Below, piece after piece: positions 11,931 to 23,470 of a stretch of DNA of 64,000 nt; position 1 is the stretch's first letter, and each line of letters begins with the position of its first letter. This DNA comes from Acanthamoeba sp. SK_2022b. Its lineage: Eukaryota > Discosea > Longamoebia > Acanthamoebidae. The translations under genes were made by a program, and so were the position numbers. Under the pieces are notes generated by a model that was given only the letters and a program-made list of their open reading frames with translations, was not told the origin of the DNA and did not search any database. The DNA is taken from NCBI GenBank assembly GCA_027943245.1, contig JANDJZ010000034.1, positions 1 to 64,000 on the forward strand, written 5' to 3'.

Positions 11931-13675
11931 ATGTCTTCTCAAAAGAAACAGGCCTCGCTTTTATCCTTCTTCGGCCGTGGTCAGGCCTCTGCCTCCTCCA
12001 CTGCTGCCACTCCCCCTTCCTCGTCTGAATCGCCCGCTAAGAGGAAGCTGCCCTCTTCCTTCTCTTCTTCTGCCCCTCCCTCCTCTCCACCGGCAGAGCC
12101 GCCCAAGAAGCAGCCCCGCGTACCGCCTCCTCGCCTGCACTCATTGCCTTTCTCGCTCACTCACCCCACTCTGCTCTTCCTTTGCACAGACCATCACACT
12201 GCAGCCGCAGGTCAAGCACCTCATAGCCAACTTGCGCGAGCCCTCCTGGCGTCGCGTCCTGTCCAAAGAGTTCACAGTATACTTACGCCTCTGCCACTCT
12301 CTTTCGCACTCCTTAAAAGAGTTCACAGTATACTTACGCCTCTGCCACTCTCTTTCGCACTCCTTAACGACGCCAGAGCTCATCTTCGTCTGGTTGCCAG
12401 GAGGACTACTTTGTCAAGCTGGCCAAGTTCCTGGAGGAGGAACGGGAGACCAAGACCATCTACCCGCCGCCGGAGCATGTCTTCAGCCAGCTCAACCTGT
12501 GTCCCTTTGACGACGTGAAGGTCGTCATTCTCGGCCAGGACCCGTACGAGCCCTCGCTCAGCGCGCGTATGGTTTAGCGTAAGCGTTTCGTGCGTGTCAT
12601 GGTTGACATTCCCCTTCACACGCATCAGGTACCACGGGCCGGGGCAGGCCCACGGGCTCTCGTTCTCCGTGGCCCTGGGGGTCACCGCGCCACCCTCTCT
12701 GAAGAACATCTTCAAGGGTACGCTGCCCTCGCCTATGTGGCGCCACAATGGCGACTGCCATGGCTCTCGCTCACACGCGCACACCTCTCCCTGTCTCGCT
12801 GGAAATTGGCAGAGCTGGAGAGCGATCCCGAAGTTGAGTTTACGAAGCCAGAGCACGGCAACCTGGAGGTCGGTTAAATAAGCCGAATGCTTAAGCTGCT
12901 TTGGGAGTGGACTCACGCACGCGAACACACGCAATGTACAGAAATGGGCACGGCAGGGAGTGTTGCTGCTGAATGCCGTGCTTACGGTCGAAGCACGCAA
13001 GCCCACCTCGCACAAGGATAAGGGGTGGGAGCGCTTCACGGACGCCATAATCAAGGCCGTCAGCGACAAGCGCGAGGGCGTCGTGTTCATGCTCTGGGGC
13101 AAATACGCCCAGGACAAAGGTGCCTCCTCCCGATCTACCCACAGCCAACGAAACACCTCATGCTCCTGTAATGTGCACCTCTCCTTCTAACACGAGCACG
13201 TGTCACTCCCGTGTGCGTGCGTGTGATCGACAGGCAAGATCATCAACAAGAGGAAGCACCACGTCCTCACCTCGGCGCACCCGTCGCCCTTCGCCGCTCA
13301 CAATTTTTTTGGCAACAAGCACTTCTCCACGGCCAACAGCCTCCTCAAGTGCGTCACCGTCATCAATGCGGTCAGCCCCTCCGGCCCCTTGCTTGACAGA
13401 ACTGACCTTCAGATTCCCCTCCAAACGACAGGCAAAGGACACTGACGGGAGAGGTCAAGAAGCCCATCGACTGGAGCCTGGACCCCACGGTCGTGGAGCG
13501 CGAAAACCAACGGCGATGGCTAGCGGAGCATTCGGCACAGGACGAGGACGAGGAAGAGGAAGAGGAAGAGAAGGAAGTCGCCGTAGAGGAAAAGCAGCAA
13601 TCACCAGAGTCGTCTCAACAGGAAGAAGACGCCGAAGACGAAGGCGGAGGAGAGGAGGAGGAAGAGTCCCACTAA
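11931..13675 (+). CDS. UNG: Uracil-DNA glycosylase (family 1)
   Basis: Eight exons join in phase: 11931-12119, 12190-12276, 12401-12543, 12629-12717, 12813-12868, 12942-13119, 13234-13348 and 13432-13675, giving 366 residues. The enzyme removes uracil from DNA to start base excision repair. The start is chosen because a PCNA-binding box (QASLLSFF, QxxLxxFF pattern) follows at once, as in animal UNG. The catalytic water-activating loop GQDPYHGP is complete only after splicing, with the intron falling inside the Pro codon. [10 protein letters not shown] supplies the uracil-binding Asn, and SAHPSP is the leucine-loop/His motif. A Ser/Pro N-terminus and a very acidic Glu-rich C-terminal tail of about 60 residues are additions to the usual core. 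Intron 12277-12400 carries a duplicated donor site. Confidence 0.95.
12265..12366 (+). repeat. 51-bp tandem duplication of a splice donor
   Basis: Two adjacent identical 51-base units, 12265-12315 and 12316-12366, each contain the exon end AAAGAGTTCACA followed by the donor GTATAC. The unit is 17 codons long and open in the coding frame, so either donor can be used without shifting the frame of the uracil-DNA glycosylase. Confidence 0.95.
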
Positions 13676-13767
13676 CCCACCTCCCCAATTCCCTTCAGGC
13701 CGGTTGATTGCAAGCATTCTTGGCCTCACCTTCACCGTAGATTGGGTTGTACATTTGTCACGACGTG

Positions 13768-16578
13768 TCACTGAGGGAGGTAGTCATAAAGGGCACGCGC
13801 AAGAGGCACCGACGACGACGCGGCTGACGAGTCGCCGTCGGCGGTCACCCACGCAGGTCTGTCATTGGGATCGCGCGGGACGCCAACGGTGATGTACGAC
13901 GTCACTCCGTCGGAGAGCTTGTTGACGCCCGGCCCTGGCGTGACCACGAAGTCGACGTTAAGACCAGGCACGAGGTCGATGCCCTCGACCTGGAACGTGG
14001 TCGGGAAGAAGTGGTGGTCTGCTGGCACCAAGGTCATCTGCCACATGACGGTGCCATTGACATAGACACGCACATCGACTCCATCTGATCCCGCCTCTTG
14101 GTCGCCCAGTACCAGGTACCCTGTGCTCGCCCACCTCACTTCAGCAACGCCGCGCAATACAAGAGATAAAGCAGAACAAACCTGAGAGGCAAGCGTTGGC
14201 GATGGTGGAGTTGGCCTTGTAGCGTAGGACGGCCCAGTTGATCATCGGCGTGCCGGTGGTGTTGTCGATTGCGGGCGACACCGAGGTGGCCGCAATCGAG
14301 GCGTACTGAAGCCAGTAGGTGCCCCAGAGATTGCGGTTGACCCACAGACGCGACCAAGCCGATTGGTTGTAGGCCGACGCGGGCGCGCCTGGCTGTGACG
14401 TAACGAAGCGCCCGTAATACCACCCGTTGTTGCCCAACACTTCGCTCGAGTAGTCGTACACGTTGTCGGCCAGAGCCGAATAGCCGCTGTCGCCCCACGA
14501 CTCGGACAACGCGCCCACGACGTACTGCGGAGTATCGGTCAGCTTGACCTTGACGACGCCGTGATTGTCGGGCGTGAGGGTCACGTTGCCGCCCTGAATG
14601 TCGACCAGCGTGAGCGCCTTGTTGGTGCGCATGTAGAGCACATTGTCGTAGGGTAGCGTCGTCCATAGCACTCGCACTTGGCCATACCTAACCATCATCC
14701 AGTCCACTTGAATTTGTACTCGACTTGTGAGAGTGTGCGAAGGGTGTGGTGGAGTACTTGGGGGAGTTGAAGAGCAGGATATAGGCACGCTTGCCGAGTT
14801 CGGGGTTGGTCCGCTGCTGGAAGGTGGCCGTGTTAAGCAGGCGGGCGAGGTTGGCATAGGCCACGAACGCAGGATTCGGCACCAGCGGGCCCCTATAGGC
14901 CGTGTTCCTTTTATTTTGTCATGTGGTCAGTTCATCAGCTAACCTGACTTGGCGGGGGAGGGGAGTACTTGACTAGGCCGAATTGCTGATAGGGGTCGTC
15001 GACCATGTCGTACCAGAAGTGTCTCGTCACGCCGTAGAGGCCCTGGGCCAGGGTCTGTCGTACCAGATACCTAACGTTGTATTGGTACTCTCTCGAGCAG
15101 GTGTTTTGCACTGCAGCGGAAGCGTGACGACGTACTTGGCAACAGAGTAGCGAGCCTTGTCGTCGTTGGTCGTCCAGCCGTACTCCGTGGCCCAGATCTC
15201 TTTGGGGACCGATGGCGAGTATTTCTGGATGATGTCCTGCAGTTCCGGAAGGCTCGCCTCCACGTTCTCAGGCAGAACGTAGTAACTGGGCAGCACCCGC
15301 GTGAGTTCCTACAAGTCGATCCAGAGAGTCTACAGTATGGTTCGGCAACGTACGGGTGTACACTGAGCACATCCATGTAATCGATGGCGCCCAACTCGAA
15401 CAGACTCTCAAACCACGGCGGAGCCACCGATGCCACCGCACCGCCCAGCACCTAGACGCGCAGCAACGCATTGGAGTTGATATCCTCTGAGAGGACTATT
15501 GATATGCGCGTGGTGGCTGGCTGACCTTAACGTCGGGACGGACGCTCTTGACGGCGGGGTAGACCGCCTTGACCACGTTGGTGTACCACAAGGAAAAGTT
15601 TGCGGTAGCATTGGGCGGTCCACAATAGAAGCTGGTGTAGATCTCGTTCCACACCTGCATAAGAAGCCCACGCCACACAACAACGTTAAGTCCCATACGC
15701 CTTGCGTGGGAGGAGGCGACGGTACTTCTATGCTGGTGAGATTGGTGCCAAAGTGCTGGACAAGGGCCTTGGAATAGTTGGCGAAGCCTTGGAGCCCGGT
15801 GGCAGTGTAGGGCATGGTGTCGCCCGGCCCATTGCCCCCGCAGCCGCCTCCCGTCCACCAGTCGTAGAGCTGGTTTCCATAGGCCAGAATATAGAGCGGG
15901 TTGATGCCCGTTTGGTTGAGCTTGGCCATCCATTGGTCGCTGGAGGAGAAGTCGTAGACGCCGCGGGTCGTAGGCTCGTTGGTGCCCCATCCGTTACTGT
16001 CGCGAACTGCGCCGAGGCCAGCCTTGGCTAGCAGCTGCATGGTCGAGGTGCTGTAGCCTTGGCCATAGTGCTCGCACACGCCATACCGCGCGCCAAGAAC
16101 TGTGGGTACCGGCTGGGATCGGGCAAGTGTTGTTGATTGTTAAGACAGTGCTACGTAAGTTAGTTATGCATTGTATCAGGTCAGTGGGACTGAAGAGGTG
16201 CGCACCCATAACACGGCAAAGGTCGTGAAGTTGGACTGGAGCAGTGCATTGCTGTGGTTGAGGTCAACCAATTGAAGGTTGAGCACGAAATAGCCGGCCG
16301 GAGGGCGTGTCGACACGCCAGAAGTCGGTCACGTTCCACACTAGCCCTACGCCGCTATTGCTGTAGTACGCCTGCGCCCCGATGCCGGTCACCGAAACTG
16401 TGACGCTCACGTTGAGGACTACATGTTCGTTGGTTGCTGTCACAAACACATTGCCGAGAGCCACCTGGCTCGTAAGGTCTAGGTTGGCCGTCACCGTTGC
16501 ACCCGTACAGGCCCAGAGGATATTCGCAAGCACCACCACTACGACGATCACCCGCACTGGGTTTCGGCCACGCTGCAT
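13768..16578 (-). CDS. Secreted glycoside hydrolase, clan A-like
   Basis: The ATG at 16578 opens a basic stretch and a hydrophobic signal segment (VRVIVVVVVLANILWACTG). A barrel of the GH-A type follows. It holds GLGAVRDSNGWG, then WNEIYTSFYCG, whose Glu fits the acid/base position, and EIWATEYGW, whose Glu fits the nucleophile; between them are strands such as YMDVLSVHPY. A C-terminal beta-rich region (VRVYVNGTVMWQMTL) ends YDYLPQ. Many Asn-X-Ser/Thr sites suit a secreted or lysosomal protein. The family may be GH39- or GH5-like, and the substrate (plant or bacterial polysaccharide) is not readable from sequence. Six or more introns interrupt the gene; its stop lies 92 bp from the convergent uracil-DNA glycosylase stop. 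An in-frame ATG at 16596 is an alternative start. Confidence 0.7.
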
Positions 16579-16854
16579 GCTTGTAGGACTGGGCACTTGT
16601 GTTGGGTCGCCAGCTGTCCGGCGATCGAACGGAGTGCTGGTGGTTGGTTGTGTTGGGCAAATTAAGTGGGTCTACATTGTCCGCACCCAACCCCTTGTGC
16701 CTGAACACAAAGGGTATCAATTTCCTGGTTGATTTCTTTTCATAATTCGATTTCGTGTAACTTGTTGGTGCAAGCCTCCATGGTGTGGTTCTTCGTTCAT
16801 TTGTGTACGTTGCTTTCCTTGACTGGTTGCCTTCCCTGACTAACCCTGCTTCTC

Positions 16855-17412
16855 AGTTTACCACTACTATGACTACCTCCGACGCGTGTGCCCGCCCCAC
16901 CCTAAACACTCCACGCTGCCTGCTTTGGTGACCTTGACATGTGCTTCCTCGCTGCGTTGCAGCGAAAGGTGGGCCGCTTGACGGTGCAGAACCAAACGTA
17001 CTGGCAGTTCTTGTGTGAAGAGGGCCGCTTTGCAAGAACGCCCTTTTGCGTAGAGGTATCTGGCTGAACTCTTCAATGATAACGCAATGCCAGCTCACCC
17101 TCGCCTCGCCAGATACGAAGCGTCACAGAAGACTTGCGATGGAAGAAGGGCACGCCACTACCGCCGCTGCCAAAGCTGGTAAGCGCCTCCATATGTGTGA
17201 GGGATTCAGAAGGCTCATCCTCTGCAATCCTCTGCGAGCAGCGACGGGAGGGGGGACCATTGGCGCTGACGATGACAAGAGAGGTAGAGGACGATGCTGT
17301 GGAGCAGAATGAGAGCGGAGGGAACGAGGAGGAGAAGCGAGTAGAGGGACTTGCACAGATTTCCTGGATCAGCATGATAATCACTTGGCTCTGCGCCTGG
17401 TACGTCGGATGA
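16855..17412 (+). CDS. Small tail-anchored protein, 5' end unresolved
   Basis: This gene is too short in each exon to stand out. Three exons join in phase: one from about 16974 reading KVGRLTVQNQTYWQF to a donor at about 17055; one from about 17110 reading IRSVTEDLRWKKGTPLPPLP to a donor after PKL; and a last exon from about 17243 to the stop at 17412. The last exon carries an acidic spacer and ends in a hydrophobic segment (ISWISMIITWLCAWYVG) that fits a C-terminal tail anchor. A further upstream exon near 16858 (YDYLRR) joins in phase, but I could not place the start codon. No family recognised. The preceding bases 16579-16854 hold nothing else I can support. Confidence 0.4.
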
Positions 17413-17680
17413 CACTGCTCTGCAAGGGGATCAGGATGCTAAACGAAGCTTACTGCAACCCTAGGACGGTGCCGCAGCGATCACAGAAGCGAGACTAGTG
17501 GCGCAGGGTATTGCTACATCGCTCCAGCTCGTACTTGAGCGTGAAGAAGTGTAAGGGGCACAATGGCAGGTGTACAAACGAGGCGAGGTTTCTTCAGGAG
17601 CAGCATCCAAGACTGTCTATACATTGGAGCGGCGCTGCTCTGGCATGGTGCAGTGCTCGATAGTACCCGGCTGGCGTTCT

Positions 17681-18065
17681 TTACTCTTCTATGGCGGGAC
17701 TGGCAGGAAGGGCGCGCATGAACTGCTTGATTGAGTACTGAGCCTTTTCGATCTGCCCACGCAACTGCCTTCCCTTCTCCTGTTGCTTGACGAGATCCTG
17801 CTGCAGGTACTGGGTGAGCGCGGCATCCTCTTCGTCCAGTACGCGGAAGCCCTCAACCGCCTCGCCAAACATCTCGTTCAGCTTCTTCAAGAGGTCTGAT
17901 GTAGGAAGCAGAAGCGCGGCATTAGTGGAGCCTCTATCACCTCACAAAACAGGCTGCGGGTAGAATGGCAAAGGAGGAACCCGTGAATATCATCTCCCCT
18001 GTGGGAGGCTTCTCTCCTTCGCCCAGGTCAGAAGAGATTCTCTCAGGGCTGCGCGGCTCTGACAT
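17681..18065 (-). CDS. Small coiled-coil protein
   Basis: Two exons, 18065-17951 and 17895-17681, join in phase to 109 residues. The N-terminus (MSEPRSPERISSDLGEG) is polar. The rest is heptad-like helix (QYLQQDLVKQQEKGRQLRGQ) ending RALPASPAIEE. The size and helical pattern would fit a subunit of a larger complex, but I do not recognise the family. It is divergent from the HtrL/YibB-like gene, with about 150 bp between the starts. The stretch 17413-17680 contains nothing I can identify. Confidence 0.55.
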
Positions 18066-18213
18066 CGATGAGAGTTGTAGTGGTGCCTGGACGGTTCGCT
18101 ACAAGACGCAAAGCTTCTCCTGTTTGCCTGCGCCTGGAGCTGCTGACGTAAGCAATCACCTTACGCTGATTAATTAATTACCATCGAATAATTGATTTTT
18201 TAATGAAGAACAG

Positions 18214-19716
18214 ATGAGTGCGGCGCAGAAGGTTGCGCTCTTCCTTGTCGCCATCGCGGTGCTGGTGATCCTTCGCTATATGGGCACAACTGAGCCGGCT
18301 GGCGGGCCTAGAACCGATCCATGGCGGGAAATTAAGGTTGAAGATTTGATAGATGATTACGATGACGGAGAGGAAGATGCTGGCGCGAAAGATGAGGAGT
18401 TGTCAGACGATATCACCTTTCTGTTCGCCGTGATCGACATGAATCGAAGGGCTCATATGGGGATCGAGAACTATACCTTCGAAAAGGACTACCTGACGCA
18501 GGTAAAGGACTTCCTCCGGGCCTACCGTCCGGAGAAGATGCAGATTATCATCCAACGCAAGTACTACTCGCACATCAAAGATCTACTCTACGAGGGCGTC
18601 CACGTGCGCTTCGTCGAGGTCGAAGACCTGCGCGCCTGGCGTTTCTACGAGAGCATTGAGCGCATCCGCACCTCTGACTGGTGGACCGCGGCCACGCCGT
18701 GGCTGTCCGAGGTGCCCCAGGGATACAGCGACCTCTACAACCCCATTGTCATGCACAAGATCCTGTGGCTGCGCGACCTATCCGTGCTCAACCCGTTCAA
18801 GACCAGATACTTTGTCTGGCTCGACTCAGGCGGCATCTGCACCCCGCGCATCCGAAACGACATCATGCCCATCCCTGAGTTCAAGGCCAAGGCCAAGTGA
18901 ATCTCCCAACCTCAAGAGAGAGTGAGAGAGAGTGTGTGTGTTTGTGTGTGATCTGCACGCCAGAAATGCTTGGCTCAATCCATGTGTGTGACTCGTGTGC
19001 GCGTGCGTCGAGGACAGGCCCTATCTGGACAAGGTGCTGGTGTCGGTCACTGCGTATCCGATGAGCAATGAGCTGCACGGCTGCTACCGTGAGGCCATGC
19101 TCAAGCTCACGCACGACCAGTCCCCGTGCTACATCGTCAAGGGTTTCGCCCTCCCCCCTCCTTTCTCCACGTTTGGCGAGTGTTGTAAGTAATCAGTGTT
19201 TTGTATGTCATCGACAATGGCCCGCGTACCACGATGGCCAGGATGGCTCATGGGCGGCCAACGGGAATACCTGGAGAGGGTGTCCCGGCTCTATGAATAC
19301 ATACTGAATACGACCCTGGAGCTGGGTACGCTCCCCCGCCCGCTCGTAAATAGAGTGCACGCATGTCCGGCTCACCTCAAGTGCGCCGCCGCTGTCGTGC
19401 ACGACCCAGGATGCCTGGGGACGGAGGAGACGCTGCTGACGATGGCCTATTACCGACGGCCCGACCTCTTCCACGTCCACCACAACACCGAGGATCGCGC
19501 CCAGCCGTTCGGATTGCCCAACGATGACGTGTGTTACTTTGTATGGGAACGGGTTCCCGCTCAGGTACCGCGCCTACCTGCACAGCAGACTGCATCTGCA
19601 AGAAACTGGGGCTGAGCCCCTCGTCTTCGCTCCAGGGTGTGGTGGAGACGCCTCTGGAGCTGTATGAGCGGACAGGCAAGTTCTGGAACGATACAACGAG
19701 ACGGGACAACATCTGA
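18214..19716 (+). CDS. HtrL/YibB-like type II membrane protein
   Basis: Exon 1 (18214-18896) begins with a signal anchor (VALFLVAIAVLVILRYMG) and an acidic stalk. The globular part follows with the features of the HtrL/YibB family: FLFAVIDMNR, LYNPIVMHKILWLRDL and NPFKTRYFVWLDSGG. Exons 19018-19142, 19197-19325 and 19410-19528 continue in phase, with WLMGGQREYL and GTEETLLTMAYYRRPDLFHV matching the later family motifs. The family looks like a GT-A-type fold, so a Golgi or surface glycosyltransferase is possible, but no activity is established that I know of. The last exon is uncertain: the frame ending at 19716 (TTRRDNI) is one option, and another frame with LYGNGFPLRYRAYL is also attractive. 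Confidence 0.6.
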
Positions 19717-19808
19717 TGCTGCTGCTGATGTGCTCGTGAAGATGATTCGTTAATGGGAAGAAGAGGTTCAACATCTGTACAACATGGTGCGTGCGTATGT
19801 GCGTTATA

Positions 19809-21128
19809 TCAGATGGGCATCTGGTAGGCTGCGTTGTTGATGATGTGCGAAGGCCCGACGTAGACGGGGTTATCCATGCCCGTGTTGATCTGGAACTCGA
19901 GCGCCTCGGTGGCGTCGAGCGTGGACAGGTCCATGGCCGGCTGGTGGATGGCCTTCCAGGCCAGGTAGCCGACGGTGCCGACAGCCGCGCCCGCCACGCC
20001 GCCCACGAGTACGACGCCCGACACGACGCCCACCACGACGCCCGCTACGGCCCCTCCAGAAAGCCCTGCGCAGCGTGAGGCCAAGCTACAAATGGAGCAG
20101 AGGTCAGGGGCAGGAGTACCGCCGTCGCTTCCAGAAGACGATGAAGGCGAGCTCGAGTTGCTGGCGATCGGGCTCGGCGTTGGCGTCTGCGGAGGATTGG
20201 AGAGGTTGGTTTTTATCACGTACACGACGAACACGCAGACGAACGTACCGCCGACGGCGAGGGTGTGATGTTGGAGCAGTCGTCGGTCGAAGAGTCGACC
20301 TCGCCCAAAGGGTCACCCAACGGACAAACGCCTGAAGGAAAACGCTTGCATCAACTGCACGCAATTGCGGATATGTAAGGTAGGGGAAGCCCGGTACCTG
20401 ACATACCTATCCCCTCGGAGGAGGAAGAGCATGGGGTAAAGGAGATGGTAGGGCATATCATGCTCTCTCCGAGAGCGGTCTCCACACCCACCGCCCCCCA
20501 CTGGAGGCTGACTCCGGTGAGGGCGATCTCGAAGGTGTAATTGCCGTTCATGCATGCGCAGCTGCTTTCCTTGAAACCAAACCTGCTCTACGGTGTTGGT
20601 GTGTAACGCTGTGACAGGGATTGGCTAAGTAACTTACCTCCATGGATAGGAGAGTGAGCTAGAAAACACATCCGATGAGTCGTAGGTGGGATCGCTCACG
20701 CATCCTGCCCAGCAGCTGTATTCGTCCACGATATCTGGAGAGCGAGTGGTTGGTTGGTATTATCCAATCGGGTAACGTGCAGCAGAAAAACGGGTTTGTT
20801 GCGAGTTACCTTGGTGGGTAGTGCCGAGGTCGATGAAAATGGCGGTGAGCTTGCTGAGCGTTGTGAGGTTCTTCTGGAGCTGTTGAAACTGGTAGCGCAA
20901 CAACCAGGAACAGCTATCATCCTCAAGCGGGGTGGCGGTCACCCCGATCAGCATGCCCTGTAGTGATGTCCCTGTGTCAACCGCGGTTAGTGTAGTGGTC
21001 AAGTCATCAGCAACCTGCAACGCAGACGTACCCTCTGCGTCATAGCAAGGCACGAACGACTGGGCATGCACAGCGCTGGTGGCAAGTAGGCACAGGAAGA
21101 TAGCAATCCAGGTTGTCCTTTGGTCCAT
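19809..21128 (-). CDS. Type I single-pass membrane protein, unrecognised
   Basis: The ATG at 21128 starts a clear signal peptide (TTWIAIFLCLLATSAVHAQ). A Cys-containing extracellular region split by several introns follows (QFQQLQKNLTTLSKL; NYTFEIALTGVSLQW). After a Pro/Ser spacer and a Cys-rich patch comes one Gly/Val-rich membrane helix (AVAGVVVGVVSGVVLVGGVA) and a tail of about 45 residues that ends in VYVGPSHIINNAAYQMPI. The layout suits a surface receptor or adhesin. No domain recognised; intron borders in the middle are approximate. Confidence 0.55.
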
Positions 21129-21334
21129 TGCTAAGGCAGCGGCGTTGTTGTTCTAGTGGAGGAAGAGTAAAGATAAAAAGGATGAACACCTCGGTCCCTG
21201 ATGGGTGCACGTCAACCTCCATCTCAGACCAAGAACTCCACATGGCACGCTAGGGTGAGGTGGGAGCCATCATCATTCCTCGGCAAATGATTGGGCCCTG
21301 TAACGCAAAACCACCAAACTTACAGTATCCTAAA

Positions 21335-21401
21335 TGGGCGCAGTACGGGGCAGCAGCTGTGGTTCGAATCCCACACCGCCTTCTGTTTTTTTTTTTTTTT
21401 T
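21335..21401 (+). ncRNA. Pol III-like fragment: B box plus T16 run
   Basis: GGTTCGAATCC at 21361-21371 is an exact match to the B-box/T-loop consensus, and a run of 16 T (21386-21401) begins 14 bases later, as a Pol III terminator would. An A-box-like stretch (TGGGCGCAGTACGGG, 21335-21349) is only 11 bases upstream, too close for a normal tRNA, and the T stem does not pair in the standard register. It may be a degenerate tRNA or a tRNA-derived remnant rather than a working gene. Confidence 0.3.
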
Positions 21402-21680
21402 GTTCTTTTAATTCGCAGGTTCTTAAAAATCAATGTACAACCATACCGAAGTAAACGCGAAAACCAAAAAAACACTCTTGATGTCTTCGAGAGAGGTCTC
21501 ACGTGCTTGAACCTCTGACCTCCCTGCGTGGCGCTGCTCGAGCCTTGTCATGCCTCGCCGTGCTCCTTTTGCAGGCCACGTCCATCCTCCCTCCCTTCCT
21601 CTCTCTCTCTCTTCCTCTCTGCTTCCCTTGTCGCTTGCTCGTGGAAGCCGAGTTCTGTACGTGAGCGGATGGGCATGGCC

Positions 21681-22968
21681 CTAGGGTTGCCGGATGAGAA
21701 GGTCCTTCTTCTTGGCGAACAGGTGCTTGGTGAGGCCCTGCGCGATCTTGACGGACCAGAAGCTGTTGAGTCCGCAGAGCGTGCCCACGAGCACGGTCTG
21801 GATGATCTTCATCAAGAACGAGTAGTCCTTCGGCTCCCACCAGACCATGATGCAGCCCCGCACGAAGACGTAGGGCAGAGGTAGCGTGCGGACCATGAAG
21901 AAGCTGAAGGCCATCAGCAGGCCTACAATGAGGTACACCGCTCGGTCCTTCATCTGGAAGAGGTAGAAGTTCCATCGCAGGTTCACGAACACGGTGGACA
22001 CCTACACACAACAACAACAACGACAATGCATTACATTACACAAAGACGTGAGCGAGGGGCGCAGTCCACTGACACTCTGGTTAGGCAAAGGAGAAGGGCA
22101 TGTGTACCTCGGTGAGGAGATAATAGGAGATTAGCCAATCGGGCACGTTGAAGAGGAGCGCGGCCCAGCTGATGACGGAGGAGGGAGAGGGGAGCGCAAG
22201 GTAAGGCCCTCATGGTTGCGTGAAGAATGAGGCGGGGACGCACGGGCTACCTGCCGATGGTACCAACGCCGTGGTGGACGAGGGTGCAGACATCCTCTTT
22301 GAAGTCCTTCCAGTGCGTAAGCACCACGAAGATATCGTAGACGAAGTAGCCCGCCGTGTGGGTTAGCAACACGGACTAACCGCGGCAGAGAGGGTAAACG
22401 GAGTCAGAGATGCCTGTTGTTGGGACAGACCGCGCAGACGTGGCGCTACATACCTTGGGCAGCACGTTGAGGTTCCACAGCAAGGCGAGGATCAGAGAAC
22501 CTATGGCGTGCTCCGTGCTTACCATGCGGCAGTACCACTCCACCTCGCTGCCGGAAAAGGCCCAAGGCCCAAAAAGAGCCGTGGTTTTAATTAAAAAAGA
22601 ATAAAAACGCGACCGGTCAGCCCAAAGGAGAGGAGGCGGAACCTGTCGTAGGGGATGTTGAGATCTTGCAGCTTCTTCTTGAACTGCTGCAAGCGACGGA
22701 AGGCGAAACGGAAGAACCAATACCTAAAGAAGGTTCCAAAAGGAGACAGATATGCATTAAATTTCGATCCAACATAAGATTGGTCCGCTCAAACAACTGC
22801 TGCGTACCAGGCCATGTGGTAAACACACCACATGCTGAAGATGGTGAGAGGGAACTCGGCCTCGCCCAGCGGAGAATCCTCACCAGACGAGAGCGGCAAA
22901 CGTTGGCTGCCTACATCGTCCGAGAGCGTCAGCTGCGGTACGACCGCTTCCGCTTCACTCATCTCCAT
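21681..22968 (-). CDS. TLC-domain membrane protein
   Basis: The start is taken at 22968 (MEMSEAEAV); later exons encode a multi-pass protein. Motifs in order are FPLTIFSMWCVYHMAW, YWFFRFAFRRLQQF, EVEWYCRMVSTEHAIGSLIL, VYDIFVVLTHWKDF followed by VHHG, then VFVNLRWNFYLF and three more hydrophobic helices. The tail is lysine-rich (AKKKDLLIRQP). The His-His pair and the VNLRW stretch are typical of TRAM-LAG1-CLN8 (TLC) proteins, which include ceramide synthases and TMEM56/TLCD-type lipid proteins. It lacks a Hox-like or CERS-specific region that I can see, so a TLCD-like role in membrane lipid homeostasis is more likely than ceramide synthesis. Confidence 0.65.
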
Positions 22969-23470
22969 CTTTTTCGCCCCTCTGTCTCTGCTTGTGCAAC
23001 CACAACCGCTGGTTTGCGGAGTTGTATACATTCCATCATTATTTACGTTCTTAGCATTCCAATTCCGCGGTTTAGAGTGACAGTCACGCGACTGCCTGGC
23101 AACGTAAGAAATGCAGAACCTTTTCGTTCCGTCCGGTGTAACGAACGTTGTTTCGTAGTGGTGGGATCTCCCCAAAACAATTGGCGAATGGAGAATCCGG
23201 AACACGGAGGCGCAAACGAATTTTCGCATGAAGGAGTGAGATTAGGTCAAATTCCCAGACGGCTGAAATTTCATCAGGGCTGTGCACCTGCAAAAAAGGC
23301 AAATAGACGGAAATATTGCCCGGGCGCGCGAGCTGAAACAAGCTGGAAACTTTCTCGCTTCGTGTTTAGGGAGGTGGTACCCGCAGTCCTGTGCGGGTTC
23401 TCTCTTTTCTCCAGGGCTCACGCAAGACCCTCCCAAACACTAAAGCATAACTGAGTACCGCCACCGCAGC
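22969..23470. other. Divergent intergenic region
   Basis: This is the gap between the TLC-domain gene and CudA-like paralogue B, both transcribed away from it. Open frames across it have no splice-consistent extension or domain. Presumably it contains both promoters; I see no clear TATA element. Confidence 0.5.

Noticed and set aside
21360..21385. Complete tRNA gene
   Set aside because: B box is exact but the T stem is out of register, the A-box spacing is too small and no acceptor stem can be formed.
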